Assembly: GCA_034440635.1 (NCBI GenBank)
Contig: JAOTON010002096.1
Span: 67,001 to 131,000, forward strand
Reading direction: 5' to 3'
Source: Lepas anatifera
Lineage: Eukaryota; Arthropoda; Thecostraca; Lepadidae
DNA: 64,000 nt
Numbering within the stretch: the stretch's first letter is position 1; every line of letters begins with the position of its first letter. Shown in pieces: positions 11,637 to 22,985 of this stretch. The notes below the pieces were generated by a model. The model had not been told where the DNA came from, did not search any database, and saw only the letters and a list, made by a program, of their open reading frames with translations. A program made the position numbers and the translations under genes.

Positions 11637-12766
11637 AAAACCCCGCAGGGGACCGATTTTCATCTGCTGGACTTGTTGGCACCTGCTGACTGGTCCGGCA
11701 CATGGATAATTGGGCACGGGATGTGACGACACCCGCGACCCCAGTTGGCAGGATGGGTTTCGTCCCTCGTCTTCGGGCGAGAGGCTAAATCGAAACTGCC
11801 ATCCTCATCCTTTCTTGGCCTTCCTAAATTCAAATCCCTCCAACTCCTTGTTCCTTTTCCTCTTCTTTCCTTATTTCCTTGTCTCTCCATGCCTTTCCAC
11901 CCGTATCCTTTCTGTCCACTCCTAAACACCCCTCCTGCCCACTGTCTGCGTTGTCTGGCCCGGCGTGTCTCCGCGGGTGGCGGGGGTGTGTGCACTCTTG
12001 CTCGTCTTGAGTGTGGACACCTCGGTCGCATGCGGCGCGTGTCTGGGCTGGACAGCACAGACCGACCCTCTTCCTTTTCCAACTCATAACTTCCCAGTTA
12101 CCCACATTATCCCAGTATCATGGGCGTCCTTGCACGTGCCTATGATTCCTGGATGGTCTGGGTGTATGTGGGCCTCCGGCTCGTGTGGCTGACGATTGGA
12201 TCCCTCTAATCACCGGCCCTGCGAGCCGGGGGCCGGCTTTTCTCGGACCAGCCGGGAATCAGTTGTGACGAGCAGGTGGTAGTCGCCTGCTCCGATGAGG
12301 CCGTGTGGGGGCGCCTGTCTTTTAAGGTGAGCTGCGCACCGACCCGTACCCCGGGATGAAGGAGTCCTGGTAGCTGAGCTGAGGTAGGCGCTGTTATGGT
12401 TCGTGTGCCTCTAGCAACACTCTACTTTGGTCTGGATTTCCGCAAGGGCGGGGAACTCTTGAAGGCATCGACAAGAGTAGCAGCATTGTAAAAGTCTGTC
12501 GGCTTTTGGTGGGGCTCGGCTGCCCCTCCCTCCTTGGGTGAGGTCCCGACTTCACCCGGAGAGGAGGGGTGTCCGCGCCCCGCCCGGGGTCGTCCAGGCT
12601 AGGTGCAAGGGGGGACCGTCGTCGGGGCAGTGGGGGTTTGGTGAGTCTCTCTCCCCCTCTGTAACGGCGGCGTCTCCCCCGTATAGCCAGCCCGTGCGTC
12701 GTTTCGCCTCGTAGCACCCTCGTCGGAAGGGGGCGCACGTGGCTGGCTGAAATTAATCATACTCCC
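11637..12766 (+). other. LINE X1 5'UTR in the inverted segment
   Basis: It begins with the family's 5' terminus CCCCGCAGGGGACC, a small perfect inverted repeat, and runs about 1.13 kb to the ORF1 ATG. It is the reverse complement of the 5'UTRs at 21214-22341, 36130-37262, 54129-55159 and 61060-62188 and close to them in sequence. It should hold the element's internal promoter; no TATA box is visible. Confidence 0.85.
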
Positions 12767-13335
12767 ATGGATACCACAGACACCATAAATCCCACTCCTT
12801 ACCCTCCACAGGAGGTCGACACCTCCCAGCCCCTAGTGGGGAAGGGAACGCGCGAACACTGCCACCTGGTTCTCGGAAAACAGTCGCTCAACCATCCTGT
12901 CCTCGTGTCCTAGTGATGCGGGGACTGGACACGCCTATTACATCCCTGTCACCGTTCAAACTAAAAGAGGCACTTGATCATCTGGGCAAAGTCAAAAGAT
13001 GTCAGAAACTACGTGATGACGCATTGGAGGTTGAGTTTTCGTACACAACGGATGCTGAGCGAGCACTTTCGGTCTCCAAACTGTCATTTACTAGAAAGGA
13101 GGGCGGATTGAAAAAGACGTGCAAGATTGCAATATCAGTAGAGGCTCATCGGACAAAGAACTTCCGTAAGGGCGTGGTGAGCAGCCAGGAACTTAGGGGA
13201 TTGTCAGAGGAGGAGATCGTTGAAGGCCTTGAGGAACTCGGAGTGGTGGAGGTGAGGAGAATTCGAAGGAGAAGTGGAGAGGACATGTTAGACACTGATA
13301 CGGTCATACTCACTTTTGACTTTTACGGACATACT
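12767..13335 (+). pseudogene. LINE X1 ORF1, N-terminal third (inverted)
   Basis: The ATG at 12767 opens MDTTDT, as in the other X copies; a shift occurs before 12913, after which MRGLDTPITSLSPFKLKEAL is read to DTDTVILTFD. This N-terminal region looks like a small alpha/beta RNA-binding-type domain. The last bases contain a short local duplication (ATACTCACTTTT twice) at the inversion end. Confidence 0.8.
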
Positions 13336-13357
13336 CACTTTTGAGGAGATGGCAGTA

Positions 13358-13718
13358 CACTGGGTAGTGCCCGCCTTGACTAGGGACTTCCGCTGACCAA
13401 CCAGCGCCCTTGTTATTGGGAGCACGGGCTTGATCTGCCTTTAAATAGATCCACCGGTCCGGTGGCACCGCCCGAGGGCACGGCCTCGCCGCGTGTCACC
13501 GGAGCAGTCCTCTGTTCCGCCGGGTCCGAGAAATCGGGATAGCTCCACTGCCTGGTACAGTGGGGCGTGTGACAGGAAGCGTGCGGACATGACTGTCCCG
13601 CAAGGGTGCCGATAGCGTAAGCCCCGCTGCCGTGTACATGGTGTGTGTCTGCTTGTGTGTAGTGCAAATGTGAAAAATGTTCCCAGGTTGGGAACGCAAA
13701 AATATAAAAAAAAGTTTC
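13358..13718 (+). mobile_element. SINE2, 3' part
   Basis: It continues SINE2 after the X1 insertion and ends in an A-rich tail (AAAAATATAAAAAAAA) followed by the SINE2 TSD GTTTCTTTTCGAGAA (13719-13733). The same body is found on the minus strand at 38396-38749 and 39773-39930. Confidence 0.75.
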
Positions 13719-13895
13719 TTTTCGAGAATTTCGTGAAGTCTTACGTTAACCATGTGCTTGACAAACTAGCTAGCACAGCCACTGGGCGCAATTGGGCGAT
13801 CACCTTTAGAGTCTGTTTTTCTTTGCCAAGTTTTTGTAGGGGAATGATGATGTTTTCCCGCTACGTTATGGGGAAAGAGTGACTCAGAAGCATGT
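13719..13895 (-). pseudogene. LINE W reverse transcriptase fragment, N-proximal block
   Basis: The minus strand reads ENIIIPLQKLGKEKQTLK (the IIPL-KPGK block of non-LTR RTs) and, after a frame change, VKHMVNVRLHEILEKK. The following residues match the start of the block at 6410, so W was continuous before SINE2 inserted. Confidence 0.65.
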
Positions 13896-14239
13896 TGCTA
13901 GTAGCCGAAAGCAAGTATTTTAGTGCTGTATGACTGATGTGCCTGAAGAAAGTGTTGTAAATGTTGCGAGTCGTGCCTTTTATGGAATTGATAGATTATT
14001 GCCAGTTGTATTTTAGTGCCAAACACGCCACATGATTTACAATACAACGTACGTACATAAAACCAGTCCAAACCGTCGTCTACAATGCTCTACTTCTATA
14101 ACCCAGGTCCTCATGCTGTGGGTGGGCAGCCTGCCCGACCCTGCCAGCGGGCAGCCAGCCCGACCCCGCGGCCGGGCAGACAGCCCCAGAGCCACCCCGC
14201 CCGGCTGACCGCCAGGCTCAGACTCCCGTGTGCTCGGCT
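13896..14239. other. No gene recognised
   Basis: There is no coding signal. The first part is AT-rich. From about 14110 it is GC-rich with loose repeats of CAGCCxGCCCGACCC type, ending at the Y1 TSD (14240-14252). Confidence 0.5.
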
Positions 14240-14277
14240 GCGACCCCGTGGCTGATTGATTGATTATTGGGTTTTAG

Positions 14278-14310
14278 GGGCGCGCCAACCTGCAAGGTCA
14301 TATAGCGCCC
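14278..14310 (-). other. 3' hairpin tail of LINE Y1
   Basis: GGGCGC pairs with GCGCCC around a loop with TATATGACC, followed by TAAAACCC and a tetranucleotide (ATCA-type) tail in place of the ATG tail of family X. Confidence 0.75.
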
Positions 14311-14710
14311 ATAACACTTCTCTGCAGTCAAAGCTTATAAATTTGTCTGTCTTTAAAGGAAAGTAAAGTCTCGTCTACAGTGAACTAATATTTACATTAA
14401 AGAGTGACTCTTTCACATCGCAGTTATGATTCTCACTGCACGGATGCATGGTCACAGATTCAAACAGGCTTACCGCGCCGGCAGGCGCTCGGCGCGGGGC
14501 GCCGGGGCATCACTTCCGGCGCCCACCCCGCGCCAACGGACCCAGGGGCCCGGGGGCGCGGGGGCAGCCTAGACGCCGGACCCAAGCCCGACGTCTAACG
14601 GAGGCCCTCCCCGTCGCTCCGAGACTTGAAAGGCCCCGGAGCGAAAGGGAGGACCCGCCAAATCGGCGCCAGGCGCCTATCAGCGCAGTTGACTACCACA
14701 ACACACGCTT

Positions 14711-17700
14711 TTAACCAGGATCAAATATTATCGTAAAGTCAATGTCTCTAAGATAGGACAGCACCCGTTCAACCATACTGGAGTCACGGCCGATCAATTC
14801 TAAAAGTGTGGACTCCTGCCGGTGCACGCCAAAATGCAAAGACCTGCGTCTAGCATATTCCGGACATGAGACCAGCACGTGTCGGACCGACAGGGGCGCC
14901 GCACATCGCTGACATTGTGGTCGAGGTTCGCCGCATAACAGATATCGGTGAGTGGCCAGCGTGTGGCCAGTCCGCAATCGACACAACGCCACCTCCTCAC
15001 GGCGGTTAGGCCGCAGCGAGGATGGCCACTCACCGATCTCAGGTTTGATAACTTTCAACTTGTTATTTATTATATTATTCCATTGTTCTTGCCATACACT
15101 GCGAAGGTGGGTACATATATATGGGTACAAATCTCTAGCGGGGATTCGTTGCGCACGCCTGCAGGGCCTACGGGAAGCACGTCGGGCCGCTGCGTCTGCC
15201 ACTTCATTCAATTGTATTCCAACATGACTTGGGATCCAGCAGAGTGTTACATACTCTCCCAGTCTGGCAAGGCGGGTTAAGCGCAGGACAATGTTTAAAA
15301 CAAGTCCATCACTTGGGTTGAAACCACTCACAGCTTGAATGCTGCTAAGGCTATCGGTGAAAATAACGTATTTCGTGGCATCACTAACTTCGATAAAGCA
15401 TAGAGCCTTATCCAAGGCGGTGAGTTCAGAGGTGAAAACCGATGCAAAAGATGAAAGTGAGAAATTTCTTGTTACTGTATCCGTAACAAAAGCGCATCCC
15501 ACTCCAATATCAGTTTTTGATCCGTCAGTGTAGAACGACACATGATCTGCATACTGTGCAATGTGTTCGAGCGCCAATTGTTTAAATTCAGTAGGGATAG
15601 TATCGGATTTAGTTTTCCCTGCGAGAGTCATGTCGGTTTTTGGGCAGATAAGTTCCCAAGGAGGGATGTCTGAAAGCTCGCTATGAGTCACAACACTCGG
15701 CTGGATACCACTTTCGGCCGAGAAACGTTGGACGCGTACGCCCAGTGGGATTCCTCTTTGCACGTTCACAAACAGCCGTAGCATGTTCCGCGAAAAAACT
15801 GCGTTATATGTTGGGTGTGACGGAGACTGGAGCCAGCTTACAGGCGTAACGCTGCCCGAGCAGGCGCCGTCGCAATGCGAGAGGTGGTTCATTTGCTTCC
15901 ACCAACAATCTGGAGCACGGTGTTGTCCTAAACGCACCTGTGGCCACTCGGAGTGCACTATGGTGAATCGTATCTAAACAGCGTTTAGCTGATTCCGACG
16001 CAGAATCGTATACAAAACAGGCGTAATCCATCTTGGAACGAACAAGAGACCGATAGAGAATGAGAAGTGTCTTCCTGTCCGCTCCGTACGATAGACGAGA
16101 TGCACATTTCAAGGCATTCAATGACTTAAAACACTTGTCACGTATATTCCTAATGTGTGCGTTGTATGTCAGCCGTTTATCAAATGTTACTCCGAGAAAC
16201 TTTGCTGTCGGTTGGAAAGTGATAGTTTTTACCGCGCAACGATACCATAGGTTCCGGACAGGTCCTGCGCCTGCGACAGAAATGAACACCAGCGGTTTTT
16301 TCGGTCGAAAAATATAATCCATTTTTACTACTCCAGCGTTCCAGATGGTTCACGGCCAGCTGGAGCTGACGGGAAAGTGCTGGCGTTGTTGAAGCCTTTG
16401 CCCATACTGCGATGTCGTCCACGAAAATGGATGCCTGAATGGAAGGTGGGAGTGAATGTGTGACGTCATTTATGGCCAGAGCGAAGAGGCAGATACTAGA
16501 GACGCTCCCCTGCGGAATGCCTTCTTCTTGATAAAAGGTGTTTGAGTATGTACCACCTACTCTGACACGGAACGTCCTATCAGTCAAAAAATTTTTCATA
16601 AAGAACCCCATCTGACCTCTGATACCACACTTATGCAACTTTAAAAGGATACCATGTCGCCACGCTGTATCACAAGCGGCAATGGCGTCAAAGAAGACGG
16701 CTCCCAGGTGACGCCTCTCTTTAAATGCAATTCGCACTGAGGTGTCAAGTGATACCAAGTGGTCCACCGTACTGCGGCCTCTACGAAACCCACACTGGTT
16801 GTTATTGATGATGCCCCGGCTTTCCAAATACCAAACGAGTCTTACATTCACCATTTTTTCGAACAACTTGCACATGCACGAGGTAAGCGAGATCGGCCTA
16901 AAGTGCAAAGGGTCCAATCCAGATTTACCAGGTTTAAGGATTGGTATCACTATAGCCTCCCCGCCACGCCGGTATAAATTCGCCGGACTCCCACATCATA
17001 TTGAATGAGGCCAGCAGTACCCTGAGTGCGCTCTGCGATAGTGCTTTAAACATATCATTGTGAATTAAATCCGGGCCCTCGGCCACAGGGTGGAGCCCAC
17101 GAATGGCTGCCGCTAGCTCATGCAAGGTAAAGGGCTTATTGTATGACAGTGTGCTGGTGGTTCCAAAATGTATACTTTTCTGTTCAGCTAGGGTTTTATA
17201 TCGCATAAATGAGACATCCTCCCTAACTGAACTACAGCGCTGTGCAATCGCATTTCCTATACAGTCGGCTACTTCTGTTGGATTGAATATATTCCTACCA
17301 CCAATCTGCAGAGTTGGTAGTGGTGTGGAGACCGACCTACCTTCGATACGGCGGATTTGACCAAACACTTGAGACAATGGCGTAAATCGATTCCAGTTTA
17401 CCTACGTATTCTCTCCAACATTTTCTCTTAGCTTGTTTTATTGTGCGCCTGCAGGCGGCTCGAGATTTCCGATACATATTTAAGTTTTGCTGAGTGGAAT
17501 TTCGTTTAACCCCTATTCCCCTCGGGCCCCGGCTACCCCAATTTCCGGAGGGGGGGAAAAACCCCCCCTAAAATCTCCAAAATAAAACCGGCCAATTTTA
17601 AAAATATTAAAGGTATAAAATACCCCCAGAAAAATTATTATTGAAAAAAAAAAAATTAAAAAATTTTGATTTTTGAGGAAAAAAATATAAAAAAAATATA

Positions 17701-17879
17701 AAATTTTTAAGATTTTTAATATTCCTTACCCTCTTGTACCATTTTCACAAAATTAAAAAAAAAAAAAAAAAAATTTAAAAAAAAAAATCAAAAAAATTAT
17801 TAAAAAAAAAAATTAAAAAAAAAAAAGAAATAAAAAAAAAAGTCAAAACCAAAAAAAAAGGAAAAAAATATAAAAAAAA

Positions 17880-17974
<95 letters not shown>

Positions 17975-18383
17975 AAAACACAAAAAAAAAAAAAAAAAAG
18001 GGGAAAAAAAAAAAAAAAAAAAACCCACAGTAATAGAAAAATATATAATAATATTAAATAAAAAAAAAATAATAAAAAAAAAAAAAACCCAAAAAGGAAC
18101 AAGAAAAGGGGAAGAAAAGAGGAAAAAGAAAATAAAAAACAGGGTAAAATAAAAAAAAATGAAAAAAAAAAAAAAAAAAAAAAAAAAAACAAATTGAAAA
18201 AAGGAAAAAAAATAAAAAAATAAAAAAAATTAAAAATTAATTAAAAATTAAAAAAAAAAAAATTAAAATTAAAATATTAAAACTTTAAATAACCAAAAAA
18301 AATAAAAAAAATTTTATAACTTAATAAAACACCCCCCCCAATATTAAAAACCCCAAAAAATAAAATCAACACAAAAAAAAAAA

Positions 18384-18462
<79 letters not shown>

Positions 18463-19560
18463 ATAAAAAAAAAAACAAAAAAAAAAAAAAAAAAAATCTT
18501 TAAAAAAAAAAAATACCCAAAAATTATAAATAAAAACCCAAAAAAATAAAAAAAAAACAACAAAAAAATAAAAAAAAAAAATAAAAAAAAAAAAAAGAAA
18601 AAATAAAAAAAATAAAAAAAAAATTAATTAAACTGTCTGTAAGCGCGCCGCCGCTCTCCGGACAGCGTCACGGCATTCCATGCTCCACCACGGTACCGGT
18701 GGTCGCCGAGGGTTTTTTGATGTTCGCGGTATAGAAGCATAAGCAGCGTCTCGGAGGATAGCTGTAAATTGGTCGACTGTGAACGGTGTTTGGGTTGAAA
18801 AGGTTTCCAAATAGTCATCCACGAGGGAGCTAAATAAGGACATATCAGCATTTTTCATCTTCCAACGTTGCGGTCTCGTGCCTAAAACAGATGTGTTGTC
18901 ACAAGTCACTAAAACAGGGAAATGGTCACTTCCCATGGGGTCACTGCACACAGCCCAGCTAAACAGAGCAGATAGCTCTGGGCTGCAAAGGCTAAGATCC
19001 AATGCCGATTCCAGAACGGATGGAATAGTAAGATGTGTTGGTGCTCCGGTGTTTAAAATACAAAGGCTCACACCCTGGATAAAATGATCGAGGTGCCGAC
19101 CCCGAGAGTTAATATCTTCACACCCCAAGCGGTGTGGTGAGCATTAAAGTCTCCCAAGAGAAGGATGGGCGGTGGTAGCTCAGATATAAGCAAATTTAGT
19201 TCAGGAGTGGGCATGTCTACCCCAGGGGGTAGATATATAGAGCAGAGCGAAATCTGCCTTCGAGCGATATATATACGTGCTGCCACGGCTTGCAGCCGTG
19301 TTTGGAGTGATATTTGCTTTGCTGGTATATAATTATTGATTGCGAGAAGAACACCACCGTGGGCGACTGGGTTACGTTCTAAATCCTTTCGAAATATTGA
19401 AAAACCTGTAAGGGAGAAAGGGATCTCAGCTGAGAGTTTAGTTTCTTGCAGGCATATAGCTGCCAGTCCCCTGGATCTTATAAAAGCCTGGAGATCCCCG
19501 GCGCTAGTGCGAATTCCACGACAGTTCCACTGCAGAAACGTGTTAATGATGGGGGTGGAA
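14711..19560 (-). pseudogene. LINE Y1 ORF2 (endonuclease-RT-RNase H), frameshifted and interrupted
   Basis: From the 5' side: endonuclease (FLQWNCRGI near 19540, CLQETKLS, YLPPGVD, LLLGDFNAHH, GSDHFPVL); then the A-rich block (17510-18627); then RT (YNKPFTLHEL, FRPISLTSCMCKLFEKMVN, CGFRRGRSTVDHL, VFFDAIAACDTAWR, GIPQGSVSS, IFVDDIAVW), RNase H (FYTDGSKTDIGVGCAFV, IFTDSLSSI, WIPSHVGIQLNEVADAA) and a terminal finger CQRCAAPLSVRHVLVSC. The frame changes at least seven times. No ATG is seen at the expected start near QWNC, as in Y2. Confidence 0.85.
17510..18627. repeat. A-rich low-complexity block interrupting Y1 ORF2
   Basis: About 1.1 kb is nearly all A on the plus strand, entered through a C/G-homopolymer stretch (17510-17580). 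TTAA lies on both sides (17506-17509 and 18628-18631). The flanks join at the alignable position of the related sequence near 48330 with nothing missing. It is either a real TTAA-site insertion or a collapsed, low-quality assembly stretch. The poly-Phe frames inside it are meaningless. Confidence 0.7.
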
Positions 19561-19593
19561 GTTAGGGTGAGCGCCTACCAGAGCAGCTACTTG

Positions 19594-21213
19594 CTATTTC
19601 CAGTATGGGCCTCCTTGCCCATAGGTTTTCTTTGGGGGCGCAGAGGGCACCCCACTTTGCCTGGGTCGAGACGATGCCCCAGGCCTAGATGTCCCTATTG
19701 ATGCTGCTCGGGCTTTAGAAGGTTGTGGCTGGCCTGGAGGAGTCCCGGATGCCACACGTTTGGTGGGAGATCTTCCCCTAGTGCTATCCTCCCTCCGTGA
19801 CTCCTCAAACTGCTTCCTGACAGCCGCAACCGACGTCGGCGGCGGTGGGGGTGGCGGAGGTGGCTGATTATCGGACAGAGGAGAAAAAGGCAGGAGTAGA
19901 GGGCTGACCGTCAACAGAGATTTCAACGGGGGCTGGACTGGGGACGGCAGTTGACGTCGCTTCCCACCCCTGCCCACCGTCGTCCAGCCCTCAGTCGCAG
20001 GAGGGGGTCAGGCTCCGGTGTCGCCAAGGGCACCCTTTGCCTCGGAGTGGCGGGAGTCTCAGACGGGGTGTTGGGGGCAGGAGTGGTCCCTGCTCTCCGC
20101 CCCTACCCCCAGCCGGGGCCACGGGCGGCGGGGAGGGGCGGGAGGGATGGGTGGAGGAGGTGCCGCCTCCGGCTGTGATGTCGGGGCGGCGGGCTGGTCA
20201 GAAATGACCAGCCCCATCCTCCCTGCCAGGCGGATAAAGTCCGCCAGGGTCAGGGAACGGATGACCTCCTCCGGGGTCATCCGCGGTGTCGGCGTCCTTG
20301 AAGACGCCGCTACGGTGGGTGCTGTACTACGTACTGCCTCTGCATAAGAACTCCGAGGGTGGGAGGCCTCGTAGGTATCCTTTGCAGCTCTGAATGGGAT
20401 GCGCTTTGTAACCATAATGGAAAGTATTTCTTTTCTGTCTTCATACGTGGACAATTTTTGTCGCCTGCTGAATGGGGTCCCTCACAGTTTATGCAAAACA
20501 GTTCTCGTGCATCGCATTCCCTTCCATCGTGCTCGCTTGTTCCGCATCGTTCACACACTTTCTTTCCTTTGCAGAATTTGGCTGTGTGTCCGTAGCGCTG
20601 GCAGGAGAAGCATCGCATTGGGTTGGGGACATAGGGTCTAACTCGGACTTAAACATAACCTACATTCACATCTGTTGGTAGGTCCACACTATCGAACGTC
20701 AATATCAAAGTATCTGTCTCCTCAAGGATCCCTCCTACTTTTCGTCGTACTCTCCTCGCTTCCACTACCCCGCTTTCCGTGAGTCCATCTACTATCTCCT
20801 CTTCAGAAACTCCTTTCAGATCAAAACATGTAATGACACCCTTTGAAAAGTTCTTAGTCTTGTGTGGTACGATAGTGACATACACAGTTACTACTTTCCT
20901 CTGGCCAGCCTCTCGCTTTGTGTATCTGAGTTCGGTTATATCAAGTGCACGCTGTGCGTCTGCAGAACTACTGAGCTCCACCTCCAGGACACCGTCCCGA
21001 AGGCAGCTACATCGCATCACCTTACCCAGTCGGTCGCATGCCTCCTTGCGTTGGAACGGTGAAAGTGACGATAGGGTGGAGTCCACACCCCGAATCATCA
21101 CAACTCGTGGATGGGAGGGCTTCGGAGTGACCCTTTGAGAGCCGGCAGTTTCGTTCTCACCACCCCCGATGGGGGAGGGGAGGGGAAGGGTTTGCGGTGT
21201 TGAGTGTATCCAT
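19594..21213 (-). pseudogene. LINE Y1 ORF1, frameshifted
   Basis: The ATG at 21213 gives MDTLNT, as in family X. Then come IRGVDSTLSSLSPFQRKEAC and the alpha/beta-like N-terminal domain, CCHC knuckles CFSCQRYGHTAKFC, CERCGTSEHDGREC and CINCEG, the RMTPEEVIRSLTLADFIRLA segment, and a Pro/Ser-rich tail. Breaks occur near 20640, 20450 and 20060-19980. By eye it is roughly half identical to the X4 ORF1. Confidence 0.8.
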
Positions 21214-22341
21214 GAGAAAGTTATTAAATTCAGCCAGCCACGTGCGCCCCCTTCCGACGAGGGTGCTACGAGGCGAGACGACGCACGGGCTGGCTATACG
21301 GGGGAAACGCCGCCGTTACAGAGGGGGAGAGAGACTCACCAAACCCCCCCTGCCCCAACGACGGTCCCCCCTTGCACCTAGCCTAGACGACCCCGGGCGG
21401 GGCCCGGACACCCCACCCTCCCCGGGTGAAGTTGGGACCTCACCCAAGGAGGGAGGGGCAGCCGAGCCCCACCAAAGGCCGACAGACTTTTACAATGCTG
21501 CTTCTCTTGTCGATGCCCTCAAGAGTTCCCCGCCCTTGCGGAAATCCAGACCAAAGTAGAGTGTTGCTAGAGGACGACGAACGAACACAGCGCCTCCCTC
21601 AGCTCAGCTACCAGGACTCCTTCATCCCGGGGTACGGGTCGGTGCGCAGCTCACCTTAAAAGACAGGCGCCCTCGCACGGCCTCATCGGAGCAGGCGACT
21701 AACACCTGCTCGTCACAACTGATTCCCGGCTGGTCCGAGAGAAGCGAGCCCCCGGCCCGCAGGGCCGGCGATTAGAGGGATCCAATCGCCAGCCACACGA
21801 GCCGGAGGCCCACTTACACCCAGACCATCCAGGAATCATAGGCACGTGCAAGGACGCCCATGATACTGGGATAATGTGGGTAACTGGGAAGTTATGAGTT
21901 GGAAAAGGAAGAGGGTCGGTCTGTGCTGTCCAGCCCAGACACGCGCCGCATGCGACCGAGGTGTCCACACTCAAGACGAGCAAGAGTGCACACACCCCCG
22001 CCACCCGCGGAGACACGCCGGGCCAGACAACGCAGACAGTGGGCAGGAGGGGTGTTTAGGAGTGGACAGAAAGGATACGGGTGGAAAGGCATGGAGAGAC
22101 AAGGAAATAAGGAAAGAAGAGGAAAAGGAACAAGGAGTTGGTGGGATTTGAATTTAGGAAGGCCAAGAAAGGATGAGGATGGCAGTTTCGATTTAGCCTC
22201 TCGCCCGAAGGCGGGAGGCGAAACCCATCCTGCCAACTGGGGTCGCGGGTGTCGTCACATCCCGTACCCAATTATCCATGTGCCGGACCAGTCAGCAGGT
22301 GCCAACTAGTCCAGCAGATGAAAATCGGTCCCCTGCGGGGC
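21214..22341 (-). other. LINE Y1 5'UTR (shared X/Y type)
   Basis: It lies between the ORF1 ATG and the TSD and begins CCCCGCAGGGGACC on the sense strand. It differs from X4's 5'UTR by about 21 bases over a 345-base stretch compared by eye, far less than the ORFs differ. Confidence 0.8.
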
Positions 22342-22985
22342 GCGACCCCGTGGCGTCGCTTCGTCCCACGGCCGGCCGACCAATCAGCGCGATAGCTCAC
22401 CACCGAGCATAACGCGGGCATGAGACTCCTAGATGACCTAGAATTCTATAAGGTCACTTTGGGACCCGCTGCTACGGGTAGGTGGTGCTGTTTGGGAAGA
22501 AGCGTCGCTTTTTCCCATTGGGTGTAGAGTAATTTCGTTTGTGTTGCTAACGATTTTTTTATTTTATTTTGGCCTGAGTGGCAGCCGTTCTACCCTGAGG
22601 GGACGAGCTGCCTGTCTTCAGAAGCCCCTCGTCGCCTACCTTTGGCTCCGCCTGGGGAGGTGCGCACCAGTGAATGTAGGTCTTCTAGGGCCTGGGAGTG
22701 AAGGATACGCGGCATTTACAGGCACTTGGGAAGGGCAGCGTTGCCACCCCTCCGCTGGTGTTCAGATCTTCTGTGCGTGAGGGGCGGAGGGATTTCCAGT
22801 CGGAAGACCTGATGGCTAACTAGTGTGGGCGGGACTGGCTGGAAGGCCCTTCCAGCCTGTATTTGGTGTCAAGCTCCGCTACCAACAAGTGTCTGCACCG
22901 CGTAGCACGGGGCGTGAGGCGGCGAGGATGGTTAATCTTAGGGGTGCCATAATTAGTGGCTCTATTAGGGTTCGGATGCAGCGAC
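22342..22985. other. Non-coding, with part of a dispersed 90-bp repeat
   Basis: No coding signal is seen. The segment 22745-22825 (CCCTCCGCTGGTGTTCAG to CTAACTAGTG) has a relative at 24943-25035. Confidence 0.45.
22745..22825 (+). repeat. Dispersed repeat, copy 1
   Basis: It shares CCCTCCGCTGGTGT, GGATTTCCAGTCGG and an AACTAGTG end with 24943-25035. Each copy contains an imperfect inverted repeat (CAGATCTTC/GAAGACCTG here). Its class is unknown. Confidence 0.45.

Larger units (their letters stand above)
6527..13343 (-). mobile_element. LINE X1, full-length I-type LINE with inverted 5' end
   Basis: It is flanked by a 14-bp TSD, AGGAGATGGCAGTA (6513-6526 and 13344-13357), and inserted in SINE2. 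From its 3' end it contains a TCA/ATG-type microsatellite, the shared 3' hairpin, 3'UTR, ORF2 (6765-10491) and most of ORF1 (to 11636), all minus strand. Then 11637-13343 carries the 5'UTR and the first third of ORF1 on the plus strand. The two ORF1 pieces are complementary and nearly seamless: one ends at ILTFD, the other resumes at TELPNHI. One insertion with a 5' inversion, as twin priming produces, explains everything. Confidence 0.9.
14253..22341 (-). mobile_element. LINE Y1, full-length but degraded I-type LINE
   Basis: It is flanked by the 13-bp TSD GCGACCCCGTGGC (14240-14252 and 22342-22354). The 3' end has a TGATTGATTGATT-type microsatellite plus the shared hairpin (14278-14310). ORF2 occupies 14711-19560 and ORF1 19594-21213, followed by a 5'UTR reaching the terminus CCCCGCAGGGG. 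The 5'UTR is close to that of family X, although ORF1 and ORF2 are clearly diverged. The total of 8.1 kb includes an A-rich block of about 1.1 kb inside ORF2. Confidence 0.9.

Noticed and set aside
17843..18563. Poly-Phe open frames
   Set aside because: They are a by-product of the A-rich block and have no coding character.
22750..22830. Hammerhead ribozyme (CTGATG near an inverted repeat)
   Set aside because: The core CUGANGA and the matching GAAA are not both present in a three-stem arrangement.
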